64,000 nt of DNA, from assembly GCF_036577625.1 (NCBI RefSeq), contig NZ_JARBDC010000001.1, positions 248,001 to 312,000 of the forward strand, given 5' to 3'. Shown here one piece after another: positions 40,433 to 48,765 of the stretch (position 1 is its first letter; each line of letters starts with the position of its first letter). Made by a program: the position numbers and the translations under genes. Under the pieces are notes generated by a model that was not told where the DNA came from, did no database searches, and worked only from the letters and a program-made list of their open reading frames with translations. The DNA comes from Paenibacillus_AB sp036577625 (lineage in GTDB: Bacteria > Bacillota > Bacilli > Paenibacillales > NBRC-103111).

Positions 40433-41635
40433 TCAGTCCCACCGCAGCTCTTTCGCGCCGTCGCCGATTTCGCATACGTAAAACGACGGCACGAGTCCGG
40501 TTTGGGCCGTGTACCGCTCCGCCACTTCCCGCTGAAACGCTTCGGCCGCATCGTCGCGGACGATGCTGACGTTGCAGCCGCCGAAGCCGGCGCCGGTCAT
40601 CCGGGTGCCGATGCAGCCGTCGATCGCGCTCGCCACCTCGTACAGCGTATCGAGCTCGAAGCCGGTCACCTCGTACAAGTCGCGCAGCGATTCGTGCGAG
40701 GCGTTCATCAGCTTGCCGAACGCGGCCAGGTCGCCCTGCTCGAGCCGCGAGCGCGCCTCCAGGACGCGGGCGTCCTCCGTGACGACGTGCTGAACGCGGG
40801 CGGCGATTAACGGGTCGGGGATCGCATCCCGGACGCGCTCCCATTGCTCGATCGACAGCTCGCCCAAACTGCCGAGCTGCGGCAGCTTTTCCCTAATCCA
40901 CTTTAACCCATCTTCGCACTGCTGTCTACGCTCGTTGTATTTCGAATCGGCGAGCCCTCTCCGCTTGTTCGTGTTCGTAATGATCAGCTTGCAGCCGTCG
41001 ATGCGAAACGGCACGTACTGGTAATCCAGCGTGTCGCATTTCAGCATGACCGCATGGTCGCGCTTGCCCATACCGACGGCGAATTGGTCCATAATGCCGC
41101 AGTTGACGCCGACGAAACGGTTTTCCGCCCGCTGCGACAGCTTGACGAGCGTCAGCGTCGGAATCGTCAGCCCGGCGATCGCCGTAAGCGCCAACGCCGT
41201 TACGAGCTCGATCGAGGCCGACGAAGACAAGCCGGCGCCGTTCGGAACGTTTCCGAAATATAATACGTCCGCTCCCCGCAAATTGGCCGTGTAGACGCCC
41301 CCGTCGAGCTGAAGCAGCTCGGACAGGACGCCCTTCGGGTAGTTGGCCCAGTCGTCCTCCGCGGCATAAGCGACCCGGTCGACCGGCGTGTCCGCCTCGG
41401 CCGCGAACTGCAGCGAACGAAACCGGTACAGCCCGTCGGTCCGCGGTTTCACGACCGCATACGTGCCGAACGTAAGCGCGGCCGGAAAGACGAGCCCTCC
41501 GTTGTAGTCCGTATGCTCGCCGATCAGATTGACCCGTCCCGGGGCGAAAAAGAGGCGAGCGCCTTCCGCGTCGCCGAACTTGCCGGCGAATTGCTCGCGA
41601 AGCGTCGAAAATTCGGCCGGTTGCACCGTCGTCAT
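40433..41635 (-). CDS. galK: galactokinase
   Basis: 400-aa GHMP kinase phosphorylating galactose. Motif 1 is NLIGEHTDYNGG (about residue 37), motif 2 is GNVPNGAGLSSSASIEL (about 120), motif 3 is GTRMTGAGFGGCNVSI (about 340). The ATG at 41635 overlaps the galT TGA (ATGA, 4-nt overlap); the frame runs open upstream through galT in another frame, which I do not count. Second gene of galTKE. Confidence 0.97.
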   Translation of the reverse strand: MTTVQPAEFSTLREQFAGKFGDAEGARLFFAPGRVNLIGEHTDYNGGLVFPAALTFGTYAVVKPRTDGLYRFRSLQFAAEADTPVDRVAYAAEDDWANYPKGVLSELLQLDGGVYTANLRGADVLYFGNVPNGAGLSSSASIELVTALALTAIAGLTIPTLTLVKLSQRAENRFVGVNCGIMDQFAVGMGKRDHAVMLKCDTLDYQYVPFRIDGCKLIITNTNKRRGLADSKYNERRQQCEDGLKWIREKLPQLGSLGELSIEQWERVRDAIPDPLIAARVQHVVTEDARVLEARSRLEQGDLAAFGKLMNASHESLRDLYEVTGFELDTLYEVASAIDGCIGTRMTGAGFGGCNVSIVRDDAAEAFQREVAERYTAQTGLVPSFYVCEIGDGAKELRWD

Positions 41636-42615
41636 AACGATCTCCCTTCCTTCCGCAAATAACGTTCGTACGCCTCCCGCATTTTCGGAGCGGTTTGTTC
41701 GACCGCCATCGGATTGGCGGCCGCCCAGGCGCCCATCTCCGAGGAAGCGTACCATTTGATTTTGTCTTTGTCCCGCAGCGGCGGATAAAACTCGATATGA
41801 AAATGATAATAGCTTTCCACGTCGTCGCCGTTCACCGGCCGCTGGTGCATGACCATCATGTACGGGAACAGCCTGTCGAACAGCTCGTCCATCGCGCCGG
41901 TCGCATCCTTGAGCATTTGCGCCAAGGCGCGCTTCTCCTCCGGCGTAAAGTCCGGAAGCGCCGTCATATGCCGCTTGCTGACGATAAACACCCCGTACGG
42001 ATAATCGGTAAAGTACGGCAAATAGCAAAGGAAGTGCTCGTTTTCGATCACGATGCGCTCCTTGAATTCGGCCTCCTCGCGGTTCATGTCGCAAAGCAGG
42101 CAGCTGCCGTGTTCTTCGTGGTGCAGCCTGCAGCTTTCCAGCTCCGTCTTCAGCTTGAGCGGCATGTGCGAGTAGGCGTAAATTTGCCCGTGCGGATGCG
42201 GCATCGTCACCCCGCACTCTTCGCCGCGGTTTTCGAAAATCATGACGTATTGATGCTTCGGGTCTTCGGACAGCCGGACGAACCGGTCGGTCCATACGTC
42301 GATCAGCTTGCCGATATGATCGACCGACAGTTCGGGCAGCGTCTTCGTATGGTCCGGCGAGTACAGGACGACTTCGCATTTGCCGTACGATTGGGCCGCC
42401 TTGTACAGCGTCGTTTCGACCGGGTCCGGCTCGGGCGGATTCGGGCTGAGCGCCGGGAAATCGTTTTCGTACACGTGCACGTCGTAATCGTCCGGCACTT
42501 TGCCGGAGCCGGGGCAAAACGGGCAGTAGCCTTTCGGCATATGCGGCCGGTTTTGCCGGTTCGACGCGACCATCACCCAATCGCGCAGCAGCGGATTATA
42601 GCGCAGTTCTGCCAA
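41632..42615 (-). CDS. galT: galactose-1-phosphate uridylyltransferase
   Basis: 327-aa HIT-superfamily enzyme. Zinc-binding GYCPFCPGSG is near residue 31, and the catalytic HPHGQIYAYSHMP near residue 155 carries the nucleophilic His. VSKRHMTALPDFTPEE and YYHFHIEFYPP follow. I place the start at TTG 42615 (MAELRYNPLLRDW) because AGGAGG lies 9 nt upstream; a TTG three codons earlier abuts the ribosome binding site directly. First gene of galTKE. Confidence 0.95.
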   Translation of the reverse strand: MAELRYNPLLRDWVMVASNRQNRPHMPKGYCPFCPGSGKVPDDYDVHVYENDFPALSPNPPEPDPVETTLYKAAQSYGKCEVVLYSPDHTKTLPELSVDHIGKLIDVWTDRFVRLSEDPKHQYVMIFENRGEECGVTMPHPHGQIYAYSHMPLKLKTELESCRLHHEEHGSCLLCDMNREEAEFKERIVIENEHFLCYLPYFTDYPYGVFIVSKRHMTALPDFTPEEKRALAQMLKDATGAMDELFDRLFPYMMVMHQRPVNGDDVESYYHFHIEFYPPLRDKDKIKWYASSEMGAWAAANPMAVEQTAPKMREAYERYLRKEGRSL

Positions 42616-42659
42616 TTCGGACAACCTCCTACACGAATGCGGATCAAACTTTGTAAATT

Positions 42660-42684
42660 TATTTAACTAAGTTTGCTTATTTCC
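42660..42684 (-). promoter_or_regulatory. candidate ROK-regulator operator at galT
   Basis: An AT-rich tract on the minus strand just downstream of the gal -10 reads AACTTAGTTAAATAAA. It shares CTTA(A)TTAG/TTAGTTA-like half-sites with 42786-42805. XylR/NagC-type ROK operators have TTAGTTT-type half-sites. The match is loose. Confidence 0.35.
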
Positions 42685-42713
42685 ATCTTACCCGGAAGCG
42701 GCCCGGAACACAA
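42685..42713 (-). promoter_or_regulatory. promoter of galTKE
   Basis: TTGTGT (42713-42708), 17-nt spacer, TAAGAT (42690-42685) on the minus strand, about 70 nt before galT. Confidence 0.5.
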
Positions 42714-42771
42714 TCATTATTTTTTAATACTTACGGCATGATTATCGTCGACTCGGTAGCCGGAACCTCGA

Positions 42772-42800
42772 TTGCATTTCAAGACTTAATTAGTTATTCT
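42772..42800 (+). promoter_or_regulatory. promoter of the ROK regulator
   Basis: TTGCAT (42772-42777), 17-nt spacer, TATTCT (42795-42800) on the plus strand, 50 nt before the gene. Confidence 0.45.
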
Positions 42801-42805
42801 AATAA
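42786..42805. promoter_or_regulatory. candidate autoregulatory operator of the ROK regulator
   Basis: TTAATTAG-TTATT-CTAATAA is an almost perfect inverted repeat overlapping the -10 box of the regulator promoter. Confidence 0.45.
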
Positions 42806-42849
42806 AGATCGACGATTGTGACGATTGGACGAAGGCAGGAGGAATTTGC

Positions 42850-44067
42850 ATGTCGAAGCCGCTTACCGGCAGCTTTCAATTGATGAAGTCGCTCAACCGC
42901 TCGCTCGTGCTGACGACGATCCGCAGCGAGGGCCCCATTTCGCGCGCCGACATCGCCAAGCGGACCGCCTTGACGCCCCCGACCGTAACGAATATCGTCG
43001 GCGAGCTGCTGAACGAGAAGTTCGTGGTCGAAAGCGAGATCGGCGAATCGAGCGGAGGGCGGAAGCCGATTTTGCTGAAGCTCAATTCGGCCGCCTTCGC
43101 GGTAATCGGCATCGACGTCGGCGTCGGCGCCGTCAGATCGGTGCTGACCGACCTGGATGCGGGCGTTATCCGCGAATGCCGCCGAACGATCCCTCCGCGC
43201 CCGGAAGCGGACGAATTTCTGGAGCTGCTGCAAAGCTCGGTCGCGGAGCTCGCCGATGCGGCCGGGGAACGGCCGGTCGTCGGCGTCGGCGTCGGCATGC
43301 ACGGCTTGGTCGATCCGGAGGAAGGCGTATCGGTATTCGCTCCGAACTTGCATTTGCGAAACGTCAACATCCGCGAAGCGCTCGAAGAGGCGTGCGGCCT
43401 GCCGGTCTATGTGGAGAACGACGTGGTCGCCATGGCGCTCGGCGAACTATGGTTCGGCGGCGGACGCGACTGCGACCATTTCATATGCGTCAATATCGGG
43501 GAAGGCGTGGGGGCGGGCATCGTGCTGAACCGGCGCATTTTTCGCGGCAGCAGCTTCGCGGCCGGCGAAATCGGCCATACGACGGTCGATCTGAACGGCC
43601 CCCGCTGCAGCTGCGGCAACTACGGCTGCCTGCAAACGCTCGTGTCCGGACCGGCGATCGCCGAAGCCGTGCAAAACGAAATCGCGCTCGGCCGCCGCAG
43701 CGTCCTGACGCCCGACGCCTCCGGCAGCCTGCGGACGATTACGGGCGAGCTCGTCTACGAGGCGGCCGTGCAAGGCGACCCGCTGGCGGCGGAGGCGTTC
43801 CGCAAAGCGGGCAGGCTGCTCGGCATCGGGCTGACGAACGTGATTCATACGCTCAATCCGCAAAAAATCATTTTGGGGGGCGGCGTGTCGGGGGCCGGCA
43901 GGCTGCTCACCGATCCGCTTACGGAGACGGTAAAAGCTCGCGCCCTGGAATCGTCCGTCCGCAGCCTGACGATCGAAACGTCCCGGCTCGGCAGCCGGGC
44001 GACCGCCATCGGCGCCGTCACGATCGTGCTCGGCCATCTGTTCGCGCAGCCGCAGGTCGCCGGATGA
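42850..44067 (+). CDS. ROK-family transcriptional regulator (NagC/XylR type)
   Basis: 405-aa protein. An N-terminal winged helix (about residues 15-75, SEGPISRADIAKRTALTPPTVTNIVGEL split around the recognition helix) precedes a ROK sugar-binding domain. The domain has the phosphate segment IGIDVGVG, VENDVVAMALGELWFGGG, the zinc-type CSCGNYGCLQT motif (about residue 257) and ILGGGVSGAG. The regulator is divergent from galTKE across a 225-nt gap with two candidate operators, so it probably represses the gal genes until a sugar binds. The ATG at 42850 follows AGGAGGA. Confidence 0.92.
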   Translation: MSKPLTGSFQLMKSLNRSLVLTTIRSEGPISRADIAKRTALTPPTVTNIVGELLNEKFVVESEIGESSGGRKPILLKLNSAAFAVIGIDVGVGAVRSVLTDLDAGVIRECRRTIPPRPEADEFLELLQSSVAELADAAGERPVVGVGVGMHGLVDPEEGVSVFAPNLHLRNVNIREALEEACGLPVYVENDVVAMALGELWFGGGRDCDHFICVNIGEGVGAGIVLNRRIFRGSSFAAGEIGHTTVDLNGPRCSCGNYGCLQTLVSGPAIAEAVQNEIALGRRSVLTPDASGSLRTITGELVYEAAVQGDPLAAEAFRKAGRLLGIGLTNVIHTLNPQKIILGGGVSGAGRLLTDPLTETVKARALESSVRSLTIETSRLGSRATAIGAVTIVLGHLFAQPQVAG

Positions 44068-44116
44068 CGAAGCGCCTGCGGCGGGTCCCCGCCTGCCGAC
44101 GCTTCGCTTCCCAACG

Positions 44117-44145
44117 CAAAAAGTGCCTGCTGCTGGAACAGGCAC
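44117..44145 (-). terminator. intrinsic terminator of hbs
   Basis: On the minus strand GTGCCTG and CAGGCAC form a 7-bp stem with a 9-nt loop, followed by TTTTTG, 50 nt after the hbs stop. It also lies between the convergent ROK gene and hbs. Confidence 0.75.
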
Positions 44146-44196
44146 CCCGATCTTTCGATTGAACATGATACGTTCAAGCGCAGCGCCGGACGGCGG

Positions 44197-44472
44197 TCAT
44201 TGCGAACAAACGTCGCGCAGCTGCTTGCCCGGCTTGAAGGCCGGCACCTTGCTGGCCGGAATATCGATCTCTTCGCCCGTCTGCGGATTGCGACCTTTGC
44301 GAGCGGAACGTTCACGAACTTCAAAGTTACCGAAACCGACAAGCTGCACCTTGTCTCCGCTTTGCAGAGCGCCGGTAATCGCGTCGAAAACGGCGTCTAT
44401 CGCTTTCGTAATGTCTTTTTTGGACAAGTCGGTCGTTTCGGCCACTTTGGCGATCAACTCCGATTTATTCAT
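44197..44472 (-). CDS. hbs: HU-family DNA-binding protein
   Basis: 91-aa nucleoid protein. Conserved: MNKSELIAKVAETTDLSKKD, the VQLVGFGNFEVRERSARKGRNPQTGEEI beta-arm with its tip proline region, and PAFKPGKQLRD near the C-terminus. The ATG at 44472 has GGAGGTG at 6-nt spacing; the GTG three codons upstream touches the ribosome binding site. It lies downstream of spoIVA as in B. subtilis, but folE does not follow. Confidence 0.97.
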   Translation of the reverse strand: MNKSELIAKVAETTDLSKKDITKAIDAVFDAITGALQSGDKVQLVGFGNFEVRERSARKGRNPQTGEEIDIPASKVPAFKPGKQLRDVCSQ

Positions 44473-44481
44473 GCCATTCAC

Positions 44482-44641
44482 CTCCCCCCACGATCTATGC
44501 CGTTACTTCCTGTGTTCACCGTTTCCCGGAAAAATATACGTCGGGCCCGCAAAAAATAATACGCTCCCGCCCCAAGCCGCAACAAACGCGCGCAGCCCTT
44601 CTCCGCCGGGAGAAAGGCCGCACCTTGCATACGGTTCGGGC
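44482..44641 (-). other. hbs upstream region
   Basis: 160 nt between spoIVA and hbs. It holds a GC hairpin without a T-run (CCTTTCTCC/GGAGAAGG, about 44597-44617) and TATATT/TATTAT elements without clear -35 spacing. The promoter for hbs must be here, but I cannot assign it. Confidence 0.4.
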
Positions 44642-46120
44642 TTACAAAATGATCGCGATCAGACCGCCCGAACCTTCGTTAATAATTCGGCCCAGTGTTT
44701 CCTGCAGTTTGTAGCGCGCGTTGTCCGGCATCATCGCCAGCTTGCCTTGGATGCCTTCGCGCACGATCGAGTTGAGCGACCGTCCGAATATATCGGAATC
44801 CCATATTTTAAGCGGGTTTTCCTCGAAATCCTGCATCAGGTAGCGCACGAGCTCCTCGCTCTGCTTCTCGGTGCCGATGATCGGCGCGAACTCGGATTCG
44901 ACGTCGACGCGAATCATGTGGATCGACGGAGCCGTCGCCTTCAGCCTGACGCCGAACCGGGAGCCTTGGCGAATCAGCTCCGGCTCGTCGAGCGACATAT
45001 CTTCGAGGCTCGGCGGCGCGATGCCGTAGCCGGTCGTCTTGACCATTTCGAGCGCTTCGGCGAACCGGTCGTATTCCCGTTTCGCATGGGTGAACTCCTG
45101 CATCAGCTGGAGCAGGTGGTCTTTGCCGCGAATTTCGACGCCGACGACTTCCATCAAAATTTTGTCGTACAGCTCGTCGGGAGCGTACAGATCGATCTCG
45201 GCCACGCCCTGCCCCATGTCCATGCCGGCCAGCGCGGCCCGCTCGATGAAATCGTACGTATCGAACTGGCTGACGACGCGGTCCACGTCGCGCAGGCGGC
45301 GAATGTCCTTCACCGTATTGCGGACCGAATTTTCGAAGTGGGAGCGGAGCCAATGATTTTCCCCGAGCACCATCACCCAGCTCGGCAGGTTGACGTTCAC
45401 TTCGTGCACCGGGAACTCGTACAGCACTTCGCGCATGACTTGCAAAATATCGTCTTCCGTCATCGTGGCCACGCTCGTCGCCACGACCGGGATATCGTAT
45501 TTGGCGGCCAGCTCGTTGCGAAGATCGACCGTTTCCGGACTGGTCGGCTTGATCGAGTTGACGATCAAAATAAACGGCTTGCCGACCTCCTTCAGCTCGT
45601 TGATGACCCGCTCTTCCGCTTCCACGTAAGAGGAGCGCGGAATTTCGGCGATCGATCCGTCGGTCGTCACGACGACGCCGAGCGTCGAATGCTCCTGGAT
45701 CACTTTGCGCGTGCCGATCTCCGCCGCTTCCTGGAACGGAATCGGCTCGTCGAACCACGGCGTCGTAATCATCCGCGGACCGCTTTCGTCCTCGTACCCT
45801 TTCGCGCCTTGGACGGCATAGCCGACGCAATCGACGACCCGAATGTTGACGTTCAGCCCTTCCGCGACGTTCAGCCGCACGGCGTTGTTCGGCACGAACT
45901 TCGGTTCGGTCGTCATGATCGTCCGTCCCGCCGCGCTTTGCGGCAGCTCGTCGGTTGCCCGGACCCGTTCGGCTTCGTTCGTAATGTTAGGCAGAACCAA
46001 TGTTTCCATGAACCGTTTGATAAACGTAGATTTCCCCGTCCGGACCGCGCCGACGACTCCAAGGTAGATGTCTCCCCCGGTACGCTCCGCGATGTCCTTA
46101 AAGATATCCACTTTCTCCAA
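44642..46120 (-). CDS. spoIVA: stage IV sporulation protein A (spore coat ATPase)
   Basis: 492-aa coat morphogenesis ATPase. The N-terminus MEKVDIFKDIAERTGGDIYL and the Walker A GAVRTGKST (about residues 24-32) are hallmark features. Switch-like VVDCVGYAVQGAKG and TTDGSIAEI follow, with a helical middle domain and the conserved C-terminus INEGSGGLIAIIL needed for membrane targeting. It polymerises on the forespore surface after ATP hydrolysis. The start is TTG at 46120 with GGGAGGGG upstream. A sigma-E promoter is expected but I could not identify one confidently. Confidence 0.97.
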   Translation of the reverse strand: MEKVDIFKDIAERTGGDIYLGVVGAVRTGKSTFIKRFMETLVLPNITNEAERVRATDELPQSAAGRTIMTTEPKFVPNNAVRLNVAEGLNVNIRVVDCVGYAVQGAKGYEDESGPRMITTPWFDEPIPFQEAAEIGTRKVIQEHSTLGVVVTTDGSIAEIPRSSYVEAEERVINELKEVGKPFILIVNSIKPTSPETVDLRNELAAKYDIPVVATSVATMTEDDILQVMREVLYEFPVHEVNVNLPSWVMVLGENHWLRSHFENSVRNTVKDIRRLRDVDRVVSQFDTYDFIERAALAGMDMGQGVAEIDLYAPDELYDKILMEVVGVEIRGKDHLLQLMQEFTHAKREYDRFAEALEMVKTTGYGIAPPSLEDMSLDEPELIRQGSRFGVRLKATAPSIHMIRVDVESEFAPIIGTEKQSEELVRYLMQDFEENPLKIWDSDIFGRSLNSIVREGIQGKLAMMPDNARYKLQETLGRIINEGSGGLIAIIL

Positions 46121-46580
46121 TGAGATCCCCTCCCAGGCAGGATAATGAACGAAGCAGATGTCGCAATCGGATCGTACGGCGGCGGCCGTAGCAAGGCTCC
46201 CACAAGCGACGATACTCGTACATGTTTTTTGACTAGTAAAAACATATGTACTAGGTTTGGCGATTATGACAGAGTCGGTTTTAAAAGTTTTGCCGTTTCG
46301 AGAGCTGCGAATCTATCGATCTATGAGCCGCGACGGCGCCCGATTCACCCTTCATCACTATATGTCGGTCCGGCCGCACTTATTCGGACGCCCGCAAAAA
46401 AGAGCGCATCCCGGGCGGACGTCAAGTTCGCGCGCCGTGCGCCGAACGCCGCAAAGCCCCGCAGCGGGTGCGGGGCTTCGCGGACAATCGCCGCCTTTCG
46501 TATTCTCGTCGGCGGCTGCTGCGGTTTTTTGTCGATGGGGAAAATTTTTCCTCTTTTTGATCTTTTTCCGAAGAAAAAAT
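46121..46580. other. intergenic region between spoIVA and the AraC regulator
   Basis: Divergent 5' regions. Contents: a 34-bp imperfect palindrome (46218-46251); a perfect 10-bp hairpin without T-run (46454-46478, AAGCCCCGCA/TGCGGGGCTT); and AT-rich sequence before the AraC promoter. Otherwise I see no gene with a ribosome binding site. Confidence 0.5.
46218..46251. repeat. 34-bp imperfect palindrome upstream of spoIVA
   Basis: It begins GTACATG and ends CATATGTAC, with T-rich and A-rich inner arms around ACTAGT. The arms match with a 2-nt offset. It could be an operator or a weak bidirectional terminator. Confidence 0.45.
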
Positions 46581-46609
46581 TTGATGCTTTGCCAAATTTC
46601 CTATATAAT
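46581..46609 (+). promoter_or_regulatory. sigma-A promoter of the AraC regulator
   Basis: TTGATG (46581-46586), 17-nt spacer, TATAAT (46604-46609). An imperfect inverted repeat AAAGCAAACTTGCTTT (46612-46627) follows at the start point and may be an operator. Confidence 0.75.
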
Positions 46610-46652
46610 GCAAAGCAAACTTGCTTTCGTTTCGAAGGAGGGCTATGCGCCG

Positions 46653-47570
46653 ATGAACGTCGACCTTCGTCCGATGAACTACAGGCCGGTTCCGAACCGG
46701 ATCGTCGAAAACCATTTTCGCCAGTTTCCCGTCTATTTGCGCAACGAATCGATCCAAGCGCATTGGCATTCCCCGCACGTGCAGCCGGGGATCGAAATCA
46801 ACGTCAGCCTCGCCGGCTCGGCCGTATTCGTCGTCGGCGAGCGGGTCATCGAGACGGCGCCCGGCCAGCTGCTCGTTTTTCCGGGCCGCATCCCGCATCA
46901 AGTGTTCGTCGAGAAGTCGGCGACGTACCGGAGAGCGGTCATCTGCATCGACGACGTTTCGCTGCAGCGGCTCAAGGAGTCGTTTCCGCACTCGCGCCCG
47001 CCGATGGAATGGTTCGGCGACGTCGACTGCCATCGGTTTCAATTGCAAATGAAAACGTTTGCGGCGGTCAAGCAGGCCGCCATGCGCATGATCGCCGAGC
47101 TGCAGGAACAAAAAAGAGGCTGGCAGCAAATGGTATTCGCCGAGCTGCTCAGCCTGGTCGTTACGGTGGAACGGTTGGTCGACGAACGAACGGCCGCGCC
47201 GGGCCGCCTGGCGCGGCGGCGCGCGTCCCGCGAGCTGGCCGAGCGATGCTGCGGCCATATCGAGTCGCATTTGTACGAGGACTTGTCGCTCACGAGCGTT
47301 GCCGCCCGTTTCCAAGTCAGCCCCGAGCATTTGACGAGAACGTTCAAGCGTGAAACGGGCGTCGCCTTTTACCAATATGTGCTGCTGAAGCGCATTCAGG
47401 AGAGCAAACGGCTGCTCCGGGAAAGCGCGAACGTGTCGCTTACCGAAATCGCCTATTCGCTCGGCTTCGCCTCGTCGTCGCACTTCAGCCGGACGTTTAA
47501 GAGCGTAACCCGCATGACGCCGAGCGAATATCGCCTCGGCTTCGGGCTCGCGGGACGCGGCGTCGACTGA
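46653..47570 (+). CDS. AraC-family transcriptional regulator
   Basis: 305-aa regulator. An N-terminal cupin (about residues 30-110: HWHSPHVQPGIEINVSLAG, GQLLVFPGRIPHQVF) senses a ligand. A C-terminal AraC/XylS domain has two HTH motifs (about 205-300: LTSVAARFQVSPEHLTRTFK, LTEIAYSLGFASSSHFSRTF) and ends MTPSEYR. The ATG at 46653 follows GGAGGG. The next gene downstream is convergent (yphF), so no adjacent target is obvious; sugar-responsive control is the usual role for this architecture. Confidence 0.92.
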   Translation: MNVDLRPMNYRPVPNRIVENHFRQFPVYLRNESIQAHWHSPHVQPGIEINVSLAGSAVFVVGERVIETAPGQLLVFPGRIPHQVFVEKSATYRRAVICIDDVSLQRLKESFPHSRPPMEWFGDVDCHRFQLQMKTFAAVKQAAMRMIAELQEQKRGWQQMVFAELLSLVVTVERLVDERTAAPGRLARRRASRELAERCCGHIESHLYEDLSLTSVAARFQVSPEHLTRTFKRETGVAFYQYVLLKRIQESKRLLRESANVSLTEIAYSLGFASSSHFSRTFKSVTRMTPSEYRLGFGLAGRGVD

Positions 47571-47582
47571 TCGCCGCGTTAA

Positions 47583-48383
47583 TCATGGACACGCGGCGGC
47601 TTTCGGCTCGCCGTCGATCCAGTAATACGGGAACGATTTGACCGGCACGAACGGGGCGTCCGCAACGAGCAGCTCGCGCAAATCGACGCCGCTTTCCGCC
47701 GACTTCATCCCTTTCCGCTCCATCGCCTGCATGATGTCGGAAGCGTAATCGATGCCGACGATCCCGTCGCGGTCGATCAGGAAGCCCAAATATTGCCTCG
47801 AGAACGCGCTCTGCACCTGCTCCGCCTTTTGACCCAGCTTCGCGAAATCGAGCCGGTATATGCCGGTCCCGGCCGGCTCTCCGAGCGGCAGCCGGCCTCC
47901 GTTCGCCTTTCTGTACGCGTCGACCGACTTTTGGATATCTCCCGTTTTTTGATAGGCGACGAGATCGAGCAGCTTGACCTCCGGCTTTTGCTCCGGATGG
48001 ACGAGCACGAACAAATACGAGCCGCCGTTTTCGAACGCGATGGCCGGCACTTGGCCCAAATAGGGCCCGCTCGTCAGCTTTTTCAAATCGATCGTATATT
48101 TCTCGTAAATCGGCGTGTTCGTTTCCGAATTTTTAATCGGCAGCACGCCGTTTTTTTCTTTATATTGGTCGATCGCGTTTTGCACGATCAATACGCTTTC
48201 TTTGACCGTCGCCTGGTTTTCTTTGCGCATTTCCTTCGGATACAGGCAGCCGGTCAATAGCGGCAGCAGCGCGAGCAGCGCGGCCGCCTTGCAGAACCGC
48301 CCGCCTCCCCGCTTCGCCCCGGCCCGCGGCGCTCGTCCGCGCACCGACAGCGCGTTCGACAGCCGCCTAGCGAATGACAGCAT
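47583..48383 (-). CDS. yphF: YphF-like lipoprotein
   Basis: 266-aa lipoprotein. A basic N-terminus and hydrophobic stretch end in the lipobox LLTGC (about residues 42-46). The soluble part holds NAIDQYKEKNGVLPIKNSET and LPLGEPAGTGIYRLDF, with the C-terminal DLRELLVADAPFVPVKSFPYYW. In B. subtilis yphF lies between yphE and spoIVA; the same neighbourhood is found here, with ferredoxin genes inserted between it and the DUF2768 gene. Its role is unknown; the position suggests a sporulation or envelope function. Confidence 0.8.
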   Translation of the reverse strand: MLSFARRLSNALSVRGRAPRAGAKRGGGRFCKAAALLALLPLLTGCLYPKEMRKENQATVKESVLIVQNAIDQYKEKNGVLPIKNSETNTPIYEKYTIDLKKLTSGPYLGQVPAIAFENGGSYLFVLVHPEQKPEVKLLDLVAYQKTGDIQKSVDAYRKANGGRLPLGEPAGTGIYRLDFAKLGQKAEQVQSAFSRQYLGFLIDRDGIVGIDYASDIMQAMERKGMKSAESGVDLRELLVADAPFVPVKSFPYYWIDGEPKAAACP

Positions 48384-48423
48384 CGTCTTTCCCCTTTCCG
48401 ATTTCGATCGTTGCGTTCCTCCG

Positions 48424-48765
48424 TTACCACAGCTCGTCTTCGTTCTGTTTCGCCAGCTGGGCGCGCACCGCCGCCTTGAGCGGATCTTCCGGCAAGGTGA
48501 CGGTGCAATCGCCCGTCACCTTCGTTTGGCAGGCGAGCCGATAGCCTCGCTCGAGCAGCTCGCCGAGCTTCCGCTTCTCGTTCTCCCCGGCCGCGGACAA
48601 ACCGGTTCCGTCCGGGGCGATCACCTTGCACATCAAGCACGAGGCGTTGCCTCCGCACCGGGTCCGCACGAAGACGCGCGCCTTCTTGGAGGCTTCGAGA
48701 ACGGTCGTGCCGCGCCTGACGCGGATCGTCTTGCCGTCCGGCATAAACCGGATTTCATCGTTCAA
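48424..48765 (-). CDS. 2Fe-2S ferredoxin-like protein A
   Basis: 113-aa plant-type ferredoxin fold. Cluster cysteines are in TRCGGNASCLMCKV (C-x5-C-x2-C) with the fourth in RLACQTKVTGD. A longer C-terminal tail (about 20 residues, DPLKAAVRAQLAKQNED) extends past the fold. It overlaps the nucleotidyltransferase-like gene by 4 nt, so the genes are translationally coupled. The electron partner is unknown. Confidence 0.9.
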   Translation of the reverse strand: MNDEIRFMPDGKTIRVRRGTTVLEASKKARVFVRTRCGGNASCLMCKVIAPDGTGLSAAGENEKRKLGELLERGYRLACQTKVTGDCTVTLPEDPLKAAVRAQLAKQNEDELW

